Positions 37,401 through 48,320 are shown, counted from the first letter of the stretch. The stretch is DNA of 64,000 bases from Ditylenchus dipsaci (GCA_004194705.1 SADC01000841.1:434001-498000); one strand, 5' to 3'. Made by a program: numbers and translations. The notes: a model not told the origin generated them from the letters alone.

Positions 37401-37983
37401 TAATTAGGACCATACACGTCCAAATTCTCCTCAAACTTAATTTTCACCCTTATATTTGAAATCGCAATTAATCTTTGGTCTTCTTTTACATAACTCTTTT
37501 AAACCTGGATCTTGGCTATTTAATAAGCCATTTAACTCTGCTGAACGATTTGCAAAATGTAGGAATCAAGAGGTTTCAAGAACAAGAAAAAAACTTAAAA
37601 ACAACAACTCTCAATCAAAAGTTGCAAAAGTTGTAAAAAAAAGTAGAACGCCACATTTTTCAAATCGATCAGAAAAGTTAGGTAACCAAGATAATGCAAA
37701 AACATTTAATGAAATTGCAGGTGGACAAGGAAAAATGCTGATATCTGAAGCTAAAAAAGTGCTCAACCCCAAAGTCCTGAAAGCAGTAGGCAAAGAGGTT
37801 GCTGGAACAGCAGGAACTGGTGTTAAAGCCATAGAGGGAGGTGGCAAGATTGTCGCTAAACAGACCGTCAACAAGGTGATCAATCCAGTAGCTAATGTAG
37901 TTGTAAAACCTGCAGAAGAGGTTAAGAAAGTGGAAAATGTAGCTGCAGGAGCTGGCAAAAAAATGAAAAAACTGTTTGGCTGA
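34460..37983 (+). CDS. Putative secreted His/Lys-rich protein, function unknown
   Basis: Proposed exons: 34460-34593 (signal peptide, MKRKIIIIIVLQTQIVLMYS), 35943-36253, 36311-36622, 37088-37176, 37222-37384, 37563-37983. The first five join in consistent phase at GT-AG sites. The last junction needs one added base, as in the other genes of this window. After the leader comes a basic run (VHKKRRRRRR) and a His/Tyr/Gln-rich stretch (HHHSNRHSSHQPYHSSHQPY, with an 8-residue direct repeat). A conserved-looking helical part follows (NEVVNMIINMAEMGVLNPGC, LEEALFGEFALLANFVNREL), then a Gly/Lys/Val-rich tail ending GKKMKKLFG. I recognise no family. The first exon is the least certain part. Intron 1 (34594-35942) holds two repeat elements. 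Confidence 0.5.
34877..35024. repeat. TA-flanked element with TACCGTATTTATTCTAATAG ends
   Basis: The left TACCGTATTTATTCTAATAGA and right CTATTAGAATAAATACGGTA are perfect inverted repeats. The centre pairs GCCCCTCTAATTTTGG-type words poorly. Relatives share the TACCGTA tip at 41791-42020 and 42777-43022. It sits in intron 1 of the gene at 34460. Confidence 0.8.
35232..35757. repeat. Element with GGTAATATTACCGGTCATAAT word arms
   Basis: The left end repeats GGTAATATTACCGGTCATAA twice. The right end carries TTACCGGTAATATTACCGC and GATTATGAGCGGTCAT in reverse complement. The word is itself a palindrome. Confidence 0.7.
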
Positions 37984-38586
37984 TAGTAAAAAATCCAGAT
38001 CTCAGCTTTTGTTAATTTGATTATTTTAGCTGAAAAAAATTATTCGCCGCAAACCCTTATTATACACACAGATGAAACGACTATCAGTTCTTGACCATTT
38101 TGATTGGTGACCATATCAAATTGTGACTACCGTTTCTTAAATTGATGAATACATAAAATCAATAATATATTTAAAGACCACACGTTTGAGCTTGTCCTAA
38201 AGTTTGCTGACCTATCCTAAGCCTAAGTTAAAAAATAAAATAATAGTTTTAGCAGGGGCTATGAATACATTTTTAATGAGATGTGCCCACGATTTTTAAA
38301 CTGCCCGTATGCGGCTATCCAGAAAGGTATTTTTTTGCATTGGGAGCGTGATAGGCCAGCAGTACGTCGAAACTGACCTGAGTCGCCAATAAGAGTAAAC
38401 ATAAAATAAAATTTTAGTCTTCATAAAATATGAATCGAAACCAAGAAATTATGCTTAGTTTTGAAGTAGAAATGTACATTTTGGTGTGCTTCTATTTTTT
38501 GTTCCAGTCTAATTTCCATCTGCCTCCGCTTCTCTACCACTGAGATACCCAGGCAACGAAACACACTATTGTTTTTATTACTGATA

Positions 38587-38738
38587 CAGTCTACTCTCGA
38601 TAAACAAGCACACCGATAAACCGGCACTGTAAAATAGCCTGCTTTGGCTAGCGGACAAAGAAATTAGACAAAGCTCATTTCAGATAAACTGGCACCCAAG
38701 CTGGTACCCAGGGGTGCCAGTTTATCGAGAGTGGATTG
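38587..38738. mobile_element. TA-flanked Tigger/pogo-like miniature element
   Basis: TA|CAGTCTACTCTCGATAAACA on the left and TTTATCGAGAGTGGATTG|TA on the right. Internal words GATAAACCGGCAC and GGTGCCAGTTTATC repeat in both arms. The overlap with a tRNA-like A-box upstream (38505-38550) is coincidental. Confidence 0.75.
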
Positions 38739-38861
38739 TACTTGAGACGTAGACCCGCCAACTTTCTAACACATTTAAGCTTAGGGCAGACCAACGGCTT
38801 TCAGGTTTAGTCACGAACCGAAAATTGTCAGGAACTGATAGTTTACCAATAAACGCTAGTA

Positions 38862-39654
38862 CCTGGTGTAACAAAAGTTCCCGGACAACTTTTGAGCTCA
38901 CTATTTAAAATAAAAATTTAACGATGAGAAAATTCCAAAAATAGGTTTTGTAGCCCTGAATCTCCTCTTTCAAATGGCATATTGCTTTTAGCTTGACTAT
39001 TTTGGATAAGTCACCATTTGGCTCCAAACACTTGTCTGGTCATTTTGAGAAGGTTACCAACAATTTTATCACTTTAACTGGTCAAATGTTTCATTGAATT
39101 TTGAGCATCACTACAAAATTTTATCACCTTGTTGTAGCGCAGATCAAGGGCTACAAAACACATATTACAGAATGATTTTTGAAAATCTGAGTGTTGAGAT
39201 GTGGCCTTTTGAAAAAAATCAATTTCTTGAAAAAAAATGACCAAAATCCGAAAAATTGGCAAAAACTTTCATTTTGGTCATTTTTTCAAGAAATTGGTTT
39301 TTTCCAAAAGGCCATATCTCAACACTCAGATTTTCAAAAATCATTCTGTAATATGAGTTTTGTAGCTCTTGAGCTGCGCTACAACATGCTGATGAAATTT
39401 TGTAGTGACACTTAAAATTCAATAAAACATTTGACCAGTTAAAGTGATGAAAACGTTGGTAACCTTCTCAAAATGACCAGACATGTGTTTGGAGCCAAAT
39501 GGTGACTTATCCAAAATAGTTAAGCTAAAAACAAAATGCCATTTGAAAGAGGAGATTCAGGGCTACAAAACCTATTTTTTGGAATTTCCTCATCGTTAAA
39601 TTTTATTTTAAATAGTGAGCTCAAAAGTTGTCCGGGAACTTTTGTAACACCAGG
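38862..39654. mobile_element. 793-bp TA-flanked hairpin element
   Basis: TA|CCTGGTGTAACAAAAGTTCC on the left and GGAACTTTTGTAACACCAGG|TA on the right. The arms run inward with very high identity to a centre near 39260, so the entire element is one hairpin. It provides the empty site for the insertion at 13752-14103 in its sister copy. No coding capacity; TA duplication suggests Tc1/mariner-type mobilisation. Confidence 0.9.
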
Positions 39655-39837
39655 TATAAGTCTATTCTTATAATTTCTAGAGTTTTCGTGAATTCAGCGA
39701 TAAGGCTAACATATTTTTGAAAATAATCGAACAAGAATTATGTTTAGATTGAAAGTAGAAATGTACATTTTGATGTGCTCCTATTTTTTTGTGTTTTTAT
39801 TTTTGTTAAATGTTACATCATACTGGTCCTAGTAATA

Positions 39838-40014
39838 CAGTCGAGTCTTGATATAACGCGATCCCGATAAAAAGCGACCCTTGATATAACGCGACCCTTT
39901 GAATGATCCCAGCAAAAGGAAGTTAGTCAAGTTTACCTTCGATATAACGCGACCACTGATATACCGCGACCTTTTTCCGGTCCCGAGGGATCGCGTTATA
40001 TCGAAAATCGACTG
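39838..40014. mobile_element. TA-flanked Tigger/pogo-like miniature element
   Basis: TA|CAGTCGAGTCTTGATATAAC on the left and GTTATATCGAAAATCGACTG|TA on the right. The arms repeat the word GATATAACGCGACC several times. Confidence 0.85.
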
Positions 40015-41154
40015 TATGGCGAAAATGCACGAAGTTTATAAAGCACAGTTATATGAATTGCATACACATTATACAATGTCAAAATACATATCCAAAACAA
40101 CAAATTTAAATTTGATTGGAAGCTGTGCAATTTGGCATTTCGTTGTTGTCTTGTTCAAACATTTGGTTGAACAGCAACGATCTCTTTTCCTGGTTGTAAC
40201 ACTATCACTTTATACACTCTTGTATCTTTTTACCACCCACCTAATTGTTTATACATCTATTTATCTATCTTTGGTCATTTTTCCTACTTGCCAATCTAGC
40301 GCGATTCATTGAACACAGCATTTAGGACTCTAGTGTAACCACAATTTGGCTAAATTCACCTATACCTGCACCATTCAATTAACCTTGACCCGCACCAGTA
40401 AATCGGCTTAGGACCAAGGCAAAAAATTTATTTGAAACTTTTCATTTTAAAATCTCAAAAAAACAGGGAACTTATTCGGTTCGGGGGCGGCGTTTTTTCA
40501 CCCTTTTTGAAAATAGTGTTTAAGAGCGATTTTTCGTAGAAACTGAACCTAAGGTTGCCGATAGTGGTTTTTCGGCTATGCCAGATTATTAAACTAATAG
40601 CCTATTTGCGATACGGTGAACACGATGGCTGAACACGATCGATTTTCCGATGTTCTCACTCGTTTTCGAGATAATGGCCTCCGAAGTCAAGCACTCGGAA
40701 ATTTGACATTCCTGCAAACTTTTGATTATTTAGGGCACTTGAAGGGTGATGTAGCATTTGAAAGCGCAGATGATGGGCTTTCTAACAAGGTATGACATGC
40801 CTCGGTCATGATCGCAAGAGTTGGAACGACAGTGGTAATTATGAAAAACAGGCCTTTCCGGAACTCGACTTTTCTCATAAAAATCCATTTTTCTAAAAAT
40901 TTTTGTCCAGCGGACCAAAATACATTACATGCTATCAGAAAGCCCTTTTCGTAAGCTTTTAAATAGTGTATAAATTTTATGTGAGTGGGGTGGGGCAGCA
41001 TTCCGAAAATGGCCTTTGAAGTTTGTTAGTAGTCCTAACTCTTTTTAGCCTAAAATCTACTTAGCAAACCTGAAATTATGATACCGGATTCGTAATCAGC
41101 GTGCCCAATTTGCATGTGGAACTGCTCTTGAAAATAAAGGATAAAACGGAAATA

Positions 41155-41692
41155 TGACACGTTCTGGAAAAAAAGTGCCACGTTTTTGTGAAAAAGTGCC
41201 ACGTTTTTTCGATTCTAGTCAAGAAGGCGAAAAAGTGCCACGTTTTAGTGAAAAAGTGCCACGTTTTTGTGAAAAAGTGCCACGTTTTTGTGAAAAAGTG
41301 CCACGTTTTTTCGATTCTAGTCAAGAAGGCGAAAAAGTGCCACGTTTTAGTGAAAAAGTGCCACGTTTTTTTTAATTTGCCTAGTTTTGCACAGATATGC
41401 CTGATTTTATTAGTCGCTTTGTTTCCGAGGACATATCAATAGCAAGCTAATGGTAATCTTCAAAATTTCAGGTGTAAATCATTGATTTATCTAAAAAACC
41501 TTATTGTCAGAAAACGTGGCAGACTTTCACAAAAACGTGGCACTTTTTCTCCAAAACGTGGCCCATTTTCACAAAAACGTGGCACTTTTTCACAAAGCCT
41601 GGCAGTTTTTCACTAAAACGTGGCGCTTTTTCGCCTTCTTGACTAGAATCGAAAAAACGTGGCACTTTTTCTCCAGAACGTGGCATTTTTAC
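41155..41692. repeat. Inverted arrays of GAAAAAGTGCCACGTTTT
   Basis: The left arm (about 41155-41375) is a tandem array of a ~20-bp unit GTGAAAAAGTGCCACGTTTT with TCGATTCTAGTCAAGAAGGC interspersed twice. The right arm (about 41508-41692) holds the reverse complement array with the same interspersed word. Open frames across it are by-products of the repeat. Confidence 0.9.
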
Positions 41693-41790
41693 GTATCGTC
41701 CGAAAATAAACATCGACTGTCATATTTCAAATTCTTCTCGGGGCACTTGTATGGATCTCTGCCCAAAATTAGAAAAAAATCGCTCTTAAA

Positions 41791-42020
41791 TACCGTAAAT
41801 CCTCTAATATAAGACCCCCCCCCTGTGATTCAAAATCATGTTCTTGGCATTGTATTTTCGACTTGCTTTTTGAAGAATTCTCTTATACAAGTTACCACTC
41901 ATCTTGTAGCTAGTGAGATGAGCTACAAAATAGGTGGTAATTTGCCCGAGAGCGATCTTCAATGGTAGGCCAAAAACACAATGCCACAAATTGAATTTAG
42001 GGGGGAGAGGATTTACGGTA
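41791..42020. repeat. TA-flanked element with TACCGTAAATCCTCTAAT ends
   Basis: The left TACCGTAAATCCTC pairs with GAGGATTTACGGTA on the right, and TTGGCATTGTATTTTCGAC pairs with the AAAACACAATGCCA side. A diverged copy lies in an intron at about 36655-36890 and another near 11180-11320. Confidence 0.7.
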
Positions 42021-42776
42021 TCTTAAATATCTTCTAAAATACCAAGGTAAACCACCTTATGTTAGGGAACTCTATCGCGTTTTGGTCACTGGAGCTAGGC
42101 AAAAAGAGTCTCTTTTTCATTTATGATCAAGAGTGCTGCTCGGAATCATGTCTAAGATAAATGAGTGCGCGCATCTCTAACCCATCAAGTCCCCTGCGCC
42201 CTTTTCAGGGGCGCAGGGGGCTTGGTTGCTTGGGGTTGAGATGCGCACACCCGCATACCTCAGACGCAAATCACTCGAAAGTGACTCTGGATGCATGAAA
42301 AATGTATGCATACCAGAGTTTCTTTATGCGGTAGGCCCCAGTCAACAAAACTATGTTCAACGTCTTTCTTTTTACACTAAATTGGTCTATTCTTGGTCCT
42401 TTCCCACCCGAAATAGCCCTAAATACCTTCAAAAAGGTTAAAAATAGGTATTTTTGGGTGGTCCCAAAACTCAATTTTTTATTGACTAGAACACAAAAAT
42501 AATGTCTTTTTCGAGCTTCTGAGGCAATTTTAGGTCGATATAGGGTGTTTGGAAACACTTTGAAAAAAATTTCATTTGGGGGGAAGGGGGGTGGTTTATG
42601 CTCCGGTAGCGCCACTTTTCCTTTTATTTTTGTCAAACTTTTCATACCAGCGTGTAGTGCTGGATTTCAGCTTTCTAACGAGCCATCAACTGACCACCTG
42701 AGATGTTAAAAACTGGGAAAAAAGTCTTTTTATAGACCAAATTTTTTCAACAATTTTACCTTATATTTTCTATTAG

Positions 42777-43022
42777 TATCGTATATTCTCTATTAATCCC
42801 TCATGGGGATTATTTTTCAACCTTAAAAAATCGGAAAATTTCGAGGTCTGTTTTGAGATTTTTGGGCAGTCGACTAAAATCTGAAAAGTGGAATCAGGAG
42901 AGCTCGTGTTAATTAAGAAACGCAAAAAAGAGATTTGTGAAATGTTTGCTCTAGGCTGAGATATGAGTTCGGTAGGGTGGGGATTATTAGAGAGTGGAGG
43001 ATTAATAGAGAATATACGGTAA
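42777..43022. repeat. TA-flanked element with TCGTATATTCTCTATTAATCC ends
   Basis: The left TATTCTCTATTAATCC and right GGATTAATAGAGAATATACGGTA are inverted. It ends about 50 bp before the 3' splice site of the gene at 43085. Confidence 0.75.
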
Positions 43023-43084
43023 TTATGACTCATCGATAATTTGAGTGAAATGAAAACACACATTTTGCAGACAAGCCAAAAAGC

Positions 43085-44216
43085 ATGAATAGTGAACATG
43101 ACGATGATAACTCAAGTGATCCAACACAGATCTTATTTGATGGCACCACAACTCCTAGTTCTGAGCATGACTCTGACCAATTCTCACTTGCTTCTGACAC
43201 TCTCTTCAACATTAACAATGATGGGAATTCTGACTCTGAGCACTCTTTAGAGTAACATTTACAAACTTGAATTTTTTAAAACCTTCTAATTTCAGTGGAG
43301 TAGATGACGCCCTGTCAATTCACTCCAGCACCCCAGCCTCTACCACCACAGAAGAATTGCTTCCCACCCCCACCCGCCGCATTCTACCACCTAGACGAGC
43401 TGCTGCACGGCCAGTAGCCTCACACTCTCCTCTTCAAAGACGTCATGCTTTGCGGCGAATCTCTTCAGATTCAGGCACTTCGAGAAGCACTTTTGCTTTA
43501 AGGTCTTCTACTAGCCGACAAGTAACGCCTAGCTCAAACTCAGCTTCTAGCAATCACGGATACTTGCTTAGATCTAGCTCAACCGTCTCAGCCACAAGCT
43601 CAACTATTACAAATAGAGCAGCTGAGCCTATTCAAAGAGCTACTAGGGGCAGAGCTACTAGGCAAGTGGCTGCTCCAAGTGGACGTGCCAGAGCTTGCAG
43701 AGGTGCTACTGATGCTTCTCAAATGATCACTCCAAATTTGCAAGTGTTGGTAACGCGACTCAGAGGTCTTAGCTCAAGCTCTGAGGGCAGCCCTAATCAG
43801 TCCCCGTCGAGAAGGAGAATGCCGTTGCGGAGAAGCACGGCGATTAGAAGAAGTAGGGGACAGACACCCTATTCATTACATTCAAACAGTCCTCCGTCTA
43901 GCGGAGTTCACAGGATAAGGAGCAACACAAGGAATAGAGCCAGGAACACAAGAATTTCTTCTTCCATGTCAGTGGAAAGGCTAGGCACAGACGATGTAAG
44001 CAGCAGTAGAGCTGCAGAAACAGAAACAAGCGGCACTTTTAGCAATGAAGGTTGATCTTTTCTGAGTATTGTAGAATTTAGTATAAAAGGATAATTATTA
44101 TAGAAAACGGTCCAATTGGAGTAGTTTATGAATGTATAACTCTTAGAGCAACACAGCAAGTTATACCCAGAAGAATGTCTGTGGAAGGTGGGCATATGTA
44201 CCTTAACTTTAATTAA
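43085..44216 (+). CDS. Acidic N-terminus, Ser/Arg-rich basic protein, function unknown
   Basis: Exons: from an acceptor at 43070 (ATG at 43085) to 43251, 43296-44050, 44104-44216; all phases agree. An in-frame DKPKS before the ATG suggests that coding may begin in an earlier exon. The N-terminus is Asp/Glu/Ser-rich (NSEHDDDNSSDPTQ). The large exon is Ser/Arg/Thr-rich with repeated RRxS patterns (SPSRRRMPLRRSTAIRRSRG). It contains RARACRGATDA and NLQVLVTRLRG, which resemble RARRCRGRG and QLQVLVEGEQAG of the RING-like gene at 46869. The last exon (ENGPIGVVYECITLRATQQV) uses a weak GTTGAT donor. It may be a paralogue that lost its finger, or the two loci may share an ancestry. Nuclear location is inference. 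Confidence 0.6.
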
Positions 44217-44232
44217 TGGCCGTAATCATAGA

Positions 44233-44583
44233 CGGGGTCAACTTTTGCATTTTGTAAATTGTTGTAAATCGTGTTTAAACGACTCCTAAGTGATTTTTAT
44301 GTGCTTGAAACGATGACAAAGCTGTTTTTTGACACTTTTCTACATAAAATATCGATTTGTTGAAAAATAAATTTTGACCAAAATTTGACCAGAAACTTGA
44401 TTTGGCTTGGTCCCCCAAGGCAAAAAGTCAAATATTGGGCGAATTTTTTTCTTTCAAAAAATCGATATTTTATGTAGAAAAGTGTCAAAAAACAGCCTTT
44501 TCATCGTTTTAAGCACATAAAAATTACTTAGGAGTCGTTTAAACACGATTTACAAAAATTTACAAAATGCGCACCCCCAAGTG
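44233..44583. repeat. 350-bp hairpin with GTCCCCCAAGG centre
   Basis: Arms CATTTTGTAAATTGTTGTAAATC (left) and AAAATTTACAAAATG (right) continue inward through GTTTAAACGACTCCTAAGT and ATCGATATTTTATGTAGAAA. The centre carries the CTTGGTCCCCCAAGG word of the 7790 family. A diverged copy lies at about 57210-57440. Confidence 0.8.
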
Positions 44584-44733
44584 AACAAATGCCGAATCAT
44601 GTACGCTCATGTACACATGTACGCTTTGTAATAACATTTGAAACTAAAAAAAGCTAACTTTGGTGACTGCAGGAGCATCGCCTTCCTTCAAAATACCCTC
44701 AGAAGTATGACGAAAACGACCATTAGCACCAAC

Positions 44734-45751
44734 GGTTATGCGTAAAGTGTGCGCCGTAATCTGTGCGCCAGTAATGTGTGCGCCAGAATAGGTATTATCA
44801 TGATACCTTCACAAAATCGTATCTTGAATACGATTTGATCAATCGAATAACTGTTTTTGTTTCACCCTTAAATTGATCCGCGACAAATTGATCCTCCAAT
44901 TTTTTAATGTTACAGGTTCGGATCCCGATGGTGGCAAACGTCTTTTCTTGGCTTAAATACTTTTTAGAGGACTATGAAGTCTCAGGCAGTGCTGGCATTT
45001 CAAAATTTCCGGCTCCGGATCTGGCTCCCGGCTCCGTCGATACAAACTTCCCGTTCCGGATCTGGCTCCCGGCTCCGGGAGGCAAAATTTTCCGCTCCGG
45101 ATTCGTGGTGAATTTTTCGCTCCGGATCTGGCTCCGGTTCGGAGCCGGAGCAAAGCGGATTGCCAGCACTGGTCTCAGGGTGGGGATGAAAACCAGCTGG
45201 TACCTTCCCTAAACAGCAATCCACATCCCGAATCCAGCACATCTATATATGTTCCCCCATCCCTTGCAATGTGGAGTGTGCTTTTATTGCTTCAACCCCT
45301 TGGCCGGGCACAATAACATGTAGGACCACTAGAGACTGATCAAGAACATTGAGGGTGGACCTAGATCCATGAGGGCAGATCAGGGCCTTAAAGGTGGACT
45401 TGGATCATTCAAAGTAGATCCTAACTAGTAAAACTGGATTAACACCATAGTAAATGGACCACCTGAGGATATACGTGTTGGGGAGATATATACATAACCC
45501 CAATGTATTACCCCTCAAGTTATTATCGATAATCATCTACCTGGACATGGATACCTGTTAGGAACGTATTCAGGATACCATTTTGTGAAGGTATCATGAT
45601 CATACCTATTCTGGCGCACAGATTACGGCGCACAGATTACGGCGCACAGATTACTGGCGCACACATTACTGGCGCACACATTACTGGCGCACACTTTACT
45701 GGCGCACACATTACTGGCGCCCAGATTACGGCGCACACTTTACGCATAACC
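44734..45751. mobile_element. 1,018-bp hAT-like element with perfect 8-bp target duplication
   Basis: It begins GGTTATGCGTAAAGTGTGCG and ends CGCACACTTTACGCATAACC. GCACCAAC flanks it on both sides (44726-44733 and 45752-45759). The right arm is expanded into a tandem array of the 15-bp word TGGCGCACACATTAC; the left arm has three copies. Further in, GATACCTTCACAAAATCGTA pairs with the right side. Inside, 45000-45170 is a GC-rich array of CCGGATCTGGCTCC words. No transposase open frame seen. Confidence 0.9.
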
Positions 45752-45805
45752 GCACCAACACCACTGACACGAAGCGAATGACCTTTTTTCGAGCACTTTG
45801 TTCGT

Positions 45806-46192
45806 TTAATTTTTGCGCTCATTGTATTCCCATCGTTTCTTGGCTGCGGCTGAAGGAATTGTGGAGAGAGACCCTCTGTTTGGCTTAACGCACATTCGTC
45901 TGGTGGTCACCATCTTTAGCTCTAAAGAAACACTGAATTTATTTTGTATGAGACACTTCAATTTTGTTTTGCTGAAGAGAGGATAAGTGAGATTAAGAAT
46001 CGAATACCTCGTAGACTTACCAAGTCCAACGATATTCGCTGCCTTTGCTCTTGCACAAGCCTTTTTCTTTGCATTTTTCTTTGCAAACCTAGCTTCTTTT
46101 GCTGCTGCTGTTGCTTTCGAATTCCTCAGACTGCTAGATTGCTTTGTTGTTTCTTCACTATGCACCACAGCAGTACCTCTTGTTCGCACCAT
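45806..46192 (-). CDS. Small Lys/Ala/Arg-rich protein, about 96 residues
   Basis: Two exons: 46021-46192 (MVRTRGTAVVHSEETTKQSS, then a Lys/Ala run EARFAKKNAKKKACARAKAA) and 45806-45921 (ELKMVTTRRMCVKPNRGSLS, ending AAKKRWEYNERKN). A GTAAGT donor and a TTCTTTAG acceptor join them in phase; the earlier ATTCAG acceptor leads to a stop. Composition fits a nuclear or nucleic-acid-binding protein, but no domain is recognised. It ends about 50 bp from the 8-bp duplication of the element at 44734. Confidence 0.5.
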   Translation of the reverse strand: MVRTRGTAVVHSEETTKQSSSLRNSKATAAAKEARFAKKNAKKKACARAKAANIVGLGKSTRYSILNLTYPLFSKTKLKCLIQNKFSVSLELKMVTTRRMCVKPNRGSLSTIPSAAAKKRWEYNERKN

Positions 46193-46868
46193 AGAGCTTT
46201 CTGAAAACACGAGAAATTTATGTTGAAGTAAACGACGGACGAAAAGTGTAAAAACACGGTCTTTTCAGTACGATCTTTATAGCAAAATATAGCCTGTACA
46301 TTCAGTAACCAGAACAGTCAAGCCGATTTTCGTAAAGTCAAGATTTTAAAAACTAGAGACCATCAAAAGCAAACAACTGGCATTTTTCCGAGTAAAAAGT
46401 TGGGTTTTTGCGTTTTCCATCTAATTTTTGCATAAGACACCCTAAATTTGCATTTTTTGCATACGTCCTTGGTACCAAAATGCAGTAAAATTACTCCTCT
46501 ATCAATCTCTAGATTGCTTTTTTCAGAGTAGAATCAATTTAAAAAAGCATTCAAGCTTTTTTAGAACGACACTCAAATTCTCATTTTGATATTTTTTAAG
46601 GAAAATCAATCAAAATTTTCTAAATTTCGATGGTTTTTGGGTGATTGATGGCTCTATCGATAGCCCAGAACACAAGGAATCTTACAGTCAGCAAACTTGA
46701 CAAAAGTTGCTACAAATTATTGATAAATGACTAAAGAAAAGGCAAAAGAAAAATTAACATAAAATTGATAAACTAGGTTGAAGTTTTTGAATTGGCGCAA
46801 AAATCCCTACTGAACACAAATTCGAGTTTTGAAATCCCGTGTAGTATATATATATCCGAGAAATTTAG

Positions 46869-48006
46869 CTGTAAATGCACAGTCCAGAAACCTTGGACGT
46901 CGGATAGTGTCAACTACTAGTGGCGACGAAGATGATGGTCAAACAAATGCTTCAATTACCGTGGTCAACCATACTGCACCTCGTAGACAGACCACCCTCA
47001 ATTCAACAATCATGATTTCGCCAGATGGTTCTAGTAGTTCGGATGACTCAGATAATGAGGACAATGAGGTAATTACATAGTAAATTAAAAGGAATGCTTA
47101 ATAACTCCAATTCGATTAAAGGTGCAAGTCATTCTCACCAGAGCAGCATCCAACAACAATCAGCCATCTAATCTCCAAGCTAATAATCCTGCAAGAGCCC
47201 GTAGATGCAGGGGTAGAGGCTGGGTTCGAGTAAGTCAGAAGTGTGAATTTGTCAGAATTTGTGAAGTAAAATATATACTATTATTTTAGGTGGCCTACGT
47301 AGCAGGTGGAGCTGCAGAAACACCCGGCAGCTACAGGTATTGGTAGAAGGAGAACAAGCTGGACAAGCCCGACGTTCAGCTGGACGGTCAAGACTGCGGC
47401 AAATTGAAGAGGATAGACTGATTGCTGAGAGGTTTGCTAGAGAGGCAGCGAGATCAAGGCAAGACTGCTCTATAGTGGAAGGTAGGGTGTGAATGGATAT
47501 CATTGATATGTTTCAAATATCAGCATGTATTGCAGCAATCAACGGTCCATCACCAAAGAAAAAAGCAAGGATTTCGGATGAGGTAAACAAACCTGGTACA
47601 AGTGGAATTAATGGTAAGCTTTGTTGGTGGCCTAAGCTATTCCCACACAACTCCGGGGTTTATAATTATAACCGCCTTCTGAGTGAGGGCTCTAAGGAAG
47701 AGAATAAGATATTGGGATAAATGTTACTAAAATCTATACTATTCAGCTACCTCTGGAGCAAGTGTAGGCAGCTGTACAATTTGTATGGAAGATCTAGCCC
47801 TGAAACCTGTAGGTTGTCTCTATTGTCGCCAGTTGATAGGCTGTGAGAAGTGTGTTCGGAAGTGGTTCAGGACAAACAACATTTCGCATCTGAACCGATA
47901 TAGTCCTCTGTCTATGGGCTCTTCTAATTTGAACCATCGCAGCTGTCCATTGTGCAGAGTTGAATGGGAAGATGTTCCTGAGATCGCGCCCTATCCCTTA
48001 GCTTGA
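46869..48006 (+). CDS. RING-like C4/C4 zinc finger protein
   Basis: Exons: 46869-47068, 47122-47229, 47290-47481, 47524-47613, 47747-48006; GT-AG and phase-consistent once one C is added to CCC at 47323. The start exon lies upstream and was not identified. After a Ser/Asp-rich acidic patch (SPDGSSSSDDSDNEDNE) come an Arg-rich segment, a helical charged part (RLRQIEEDRLIAERFAREAA), a basic PKKKARI motif and then the finger. The finger is CTICMED, GCLYCRQ, GCEKC, SCPLC: four CxxC pairs in RING order, followed by a short tail ending APYPLA. The usual ring histidine is absent, so E3 ubiquitin-ligase activity is only a possibility. Confidence 0.7.
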
Positions 48007-48320
48007 ATGTGCCATTCATATGAGCCAGTACTTTTCTTTTTTCTATTATTTCTGTTATGATATAGCTGTGAATGGTCTAATCAGCTCAACTATTCTTTGA
48101 AAACACACACACAGTCTTTTTGACTTACGGATAAGACGAAAAATAGGTGTTGGTATTATGCTTTATAAAAAACATAAAAATATAATCGTGGACATTAGCT
48201 TCACAAATATCGGCTCTTCAAATCAGGTGAGCCATTGAATTTCTTCCTGGGCATGCCTTTTTGCATAGACAGTGTTTTAGCCACCTGATGTGTTGCCCTC
48301 TGCCTCATTGACCTGCTTAA

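Noticed and set aside
39899..40312. 137-residue plus-strand open frame with hydrophobic stretch
   Set aside because: Its first 40 codons lie in the TA-flanked element at 39838-40014; no splice sites or family resemblance.
41154..41442. Repeat-encoded proteins with SEKVPRF-like units
   Set aside because: Open frames in both orientations arise from the 20-bp tandem word; no start context, splice sites or domain support a gene.
45600..45740. CRISPR-like array (GGCGCACACATTACT repeats)
   Set aside because: Units are contiguous with no unique spacers and form the arm of a eukaryotic inverted-repeat element.
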